Shown here piece by piece: positions 62,283-64,000 of a DNA stretch of 64,000 nt. The position numbers and the translations under genes are program-made. Source of the DNA: Sphingomonas sp. CL5.1. GTDB taxonomy: Bacteria > Pseudomonadota > Alphaproteobacteria > Sphingomonadales > Sphingomonadaceae. The DNA lies in the NCBI RefSeq assembly GCF_013344685.1, contig NZ_CP050137.1, positions 1,182,001-1,246,000 of the forward strand. Direction: 5' to 3'. The notes beneath the pieces are model-generated. The model had not been told where the DNA came from and searched no databases. It was given only the letters and a program-made list of their open reading frames with translations. Positions within the stretch are counted from its first letter, which is position 1; each line of letters begins with the position of its first letter.

Positions 62283-63484
62283 TTTGTCTCTCCGAATGCG
62301 CCTTCACGGCGCCACATCGCTATCTGTTCGTCACCGGCTTCCAGCAATTCGGCCAGGATCGCGTTGGTGCCTTCCGCTAGTTCGGGGGCGGCGCGCACCT
62401 CGACGGACGAGTCGCCCAGACGGATGGGCGATCCAGGCACCGGGATGGTTCCCCGCAGCGGATGCTCCACGTCGCGGATCATGCCCCGCTCGCGCAGATG
62501 GGGATCTTCGGCTACCTCGCGGACGGTCAGCACGGGGGCCGAAGGCACACCCTTCTCCGCCAGCATGCGCACCAAGGCCCATCGATCGAAGCCGCGGGTC
62601 CACGCCTCTACTTGCGCGTCGAGCTCGTCCATATGCTCGAGCCGTGAATACCGGGTGGCATACCTCGGGTCCGACGTCATCTCCGCGCCGCCGGCCAGTT
62701 CCATCACGCCGATCGCGTGCCGTTCGTTCGCGGACATGATCGCGATGTGTCCGTCGGCCGCGCGGTAGACGTTGTAGGGGGCGACCGCGAGGCCACTGTG
62801 CCTGTTCCCCGTGCGCTCAGGCACGACCCGCGCGGGATCATTGTAGAGCGCACCCAACACGGAAGCCAGAGCGGGATAGATCGTATCGTGCATGGACACC
62901 TCGACCGCTTGCCCGCGTCCTGTATGCTCGCGCTGATAAAGGGCCGTGGCGATCCCCGCAAACAGATGAATTCCGCCCATGATGTCCGCGAACGCCGGCC
63001 CTGCTTTGACCGGCGGACCATCGGGAAACCCCGTAGAGGCGATTACCCCGGCCATCGCCTGGACCGTGATGTCCATGGCCGCCATGTGGGCATAGGGGCC
63101 CTGGTTGCCGTAGCCCTTGCCCGAGGCGAATATCAGTCTCGGATTCCGCTCCATCAGCGTCGTCGGCGAGAGCCCCATCCGCTCCATTGCGCCGGGCGCG
63201 AAGTTCTCGATCACCACGTCGACCTCGGACGCGAGGTCCAGGAACAGCGACTTCCCGGCCTCGGTCTTCAGGTCGAGTACGATGCTGCGCTTGTTCGAGT
63301 TCAGCATCATAAACTCGTGCGTCTCGACGGCGTCGGTCGACCGGAAGCGAAGCCGTTCGCCTCCGGGTGGTTCGACCTTGATGACGTCGGCGCCGAGAAG
63401 CCCAAGCAGCAGGCCGCAATAGGGACCGTTGTAGATCTGTCCCATGTCCAGCACGCGCAGTCCGCTAAATGCCTTGTCCGTCAT
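62279..63484 (-). CDS. class III CoA-transferase (CaiB/BaiF family), second copy
   Basis: This 401-residue CoA-transferase shows FSGLRVLDMGQIYNGPYCG, LLGADVIKVEPPGGE, NSNKRSIVLDLKTEAGK and MAAMDITVQAMAG with the catalytic Asp. It activates an organic acid by CoA transfer. The gene sits 8 bp after a TonB receptor gene and overlaps atuA by 4 bp, so uptake, activation and AtuA function are encoded together. ATG 63484 is preferred; GTG 63487 is one codon upstream. Confidence 0.9.
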   Translation of the reverse strand: MTDKAFSGLRVLDMGQIYNGPYCGLLLGLLGADVIKVEPPGGERLRFRSTDAVETHEFMMLNSNKRSIVLDLKTEAGKSLFLDLASEVDVVIENFAPGAMERMGLSPTTLMERNPRLIFASGKGYGNQGPYAHMAAMDITVQAMAGVIASTGFPDGPPVKAGPAFADIMGGIHLFAGIATALYQREHTGRGQAVEVSMHDTIYPALASVLGALYNDPARVVPERTGNRHSGLAVAPYNVYRAADGHIAIMSANERHAIGVMELAGGAEMTSDPRYATRYSRLEHMDELDAQVEAWTRGFDRWALVRMLAEKGVPSAPVLTVREVAEDPHLRERGMIRDVEHPLRGTIPVPGSPIRLGDSSVEVRAAPELAEGTNAILAELLEAGDEQIAMWRREGAFGETK

Positions 63485-63492
63485 CACGCTCC

Positions 63493-64000
63493 TTAGAACT
63501 TTGCCTGGAAACCGAAAGTGAAGTAACGTCCGATCACGTCGTAGAGCGCGAAGTTCGTGCTGCGGTAGCCACCATAGGGGATGGTCGGCACGATCGGCGG
63601 TTGCCGGTTGAACAGGTTGTTGACGGTGAGGAAGAACTGCCCCGTCCCGCCCATACCCGGCGCGCTGAAACGGGCGGTTACGTCCGTATACCAGACCGCA
63701 CCGACATGGTTATCGGCGAACGTGCCCGCCGCGGCGGTGGTGTCGATTTTGCCCGAGCCAATAAAACGTTCCTGCGCGAACAGATCGACCGGCCCCGCAA
63801 CGTAGTTGACCGATAAGGTGCCGCTCCACCGTGGGGTTCCCGTGGTGCCGATGTCGCCTGCACGTTCGATCGGTGCCGTGCCCGGCAAGGTCGTCTCGTA
63901 TTTGTCGAGGTAGGTGAGGAGCCCGCGCAGCTTCAGGTCGCCACCGCCGAGCTTGATCGAGTAAAGGGCTTCCATATCGACGCCGCTGGTCTTGATCGAC
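63493..64000 (-). CDS. TonB-dependent receptor, C-terminal part (gene continues past the window)
   Basis: The visible 169 residues form the last strands of a TonB-receptor barrel: DMEALYSIKLGGGDLKLRGL, FLTVNNLFNRQPPIVP and a final strand ending FTFGFQAKF with the terminal Phe needed for outer-membrane assembly. The frame is open to the window edge, so the ATG at 63975 is only internal. NNLFNRQPP is typical of large sphingomonad receptors. Confidence 0.88.
   Translation of the reverse strand, partial: SIKTSGVDMEALYSIKLGGGDLKLRGLLTYLDKYETTLPGTAPIERAGDIGTTGTPRWSGTLSVNYVAGPVDLFAQERFIGSGKIDTTAAAGTFADNHVGAVWYTDVTARFSAPGMGGTGQFFLTVNNLFNRQPPIVPTIPYGGYRSTNFALYDVIGRYFTFGFQAKF

Noticed and set aside
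1..64000. CRISPR arrays, rRNA or tRNA genes
   Set aside because: No regularly spaced repeats and no rRNA or tRNA-like stem patterns were found on reading both strands; a covariance-model scan was not possible.

Overview
The window looks like accessory DNA (plasmid, integrated element or genomic island) of a high-GC alphaproteobacterium, most likely a sphingomonad. That placement is inference: it rests on several TonB-dependent receptors with the sphingomonad-style (D/E)I(V/I)VTA(Q/R)RR start, NodT-type outer-membrane factors, an AtuA-type gene and a dense mix of IS5, IS110, IS3, IS630, IS21 and IS66 sequences. No rRNA, tRNA or CRISPR was seen.

Layout. (1) 1-3.5 kb: the C-terminal part of a MobA/MobL-type relaxase and two unrecognised genes. 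(2) 3.6-11.1 kb: a TonB-receptor remnant, then a tightly coupled MarR / FUSC / DUF1656 / HlyD / outer-membrane factor / second FUSC efflux operon. (3) 11.2-33.0 kb: an IS66 end fragment, then seventeen minus-strand genes reading from 30.9 to 11.5 kb, divergent from an IclR-AraC regulator pair. The upstream half carries a complete set of candidate functions for a chn-like cycloalkanone route: alcohol dehydrogenase (SDR), Baeyer-Villiger monooxygenase, HSL-type lactone hydrolase, zinc hydroxyacid dehydrogenase, semialdehyde dehydrogenase, and an outer-membrane channel. The downstream half carries CoA activation and beta-oxidation: three acyl-CoA dehydrogenases, two hotdog hydratases, an SDR, a thiolase, a CoA-transferase/hydrolase, an ADP-forming acyl-CoA synthetase, a CoA-ester lyase and a DUF35 protein.

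(4) 33.2-42.8 kb: a second minus-strand catabolic operon (class III CoA-transferase, TonB receptor, MFS importer, enoyl-CoA hydratase, HMG-CoA lyase, acetoacetyl-CoA synthetase) divergent from its own IclR regulator. Two perfect 13-bp direct repeats lie in the shared promoter region. (5) 43-44.6 kb: a graveyard of a pRiA4b ORF-3 pseudogene and IS66, integrase and IS5 fragments. (6) 44.6-51.9 kb: an EmrAB plus outer-membrane-factor efflux operon, an IS21 remnant that has beheaded a TetR gene, two hotdog proteins, an orphan MCE/MlaD protein and a small membrane protein. (7) 52.1-60.2 kb: an IS5-family copy with a frameshift at a homopolymer run, an IS110 transposase with a 785-bp exact tandem duplication, a broken IS3 copy, a TetR-UbiB pair, an intact IS630 element and another IS5 scar. 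(8) 60.5-64 kb: AtuA, a class III CoA-transferase and the end of another TonB receptor, probably a third terpenoid or branched-acid catabolic operon.

Taken together, the window is a catabolic and efflux island: uptake through TonB receptors and channels, oxidative ring opening, CoA activation, beta-oxidation to central metabolites, and export of toxic aromatics or hydrophobics. Substrates are inferred from gene families, not shown by the sequence.
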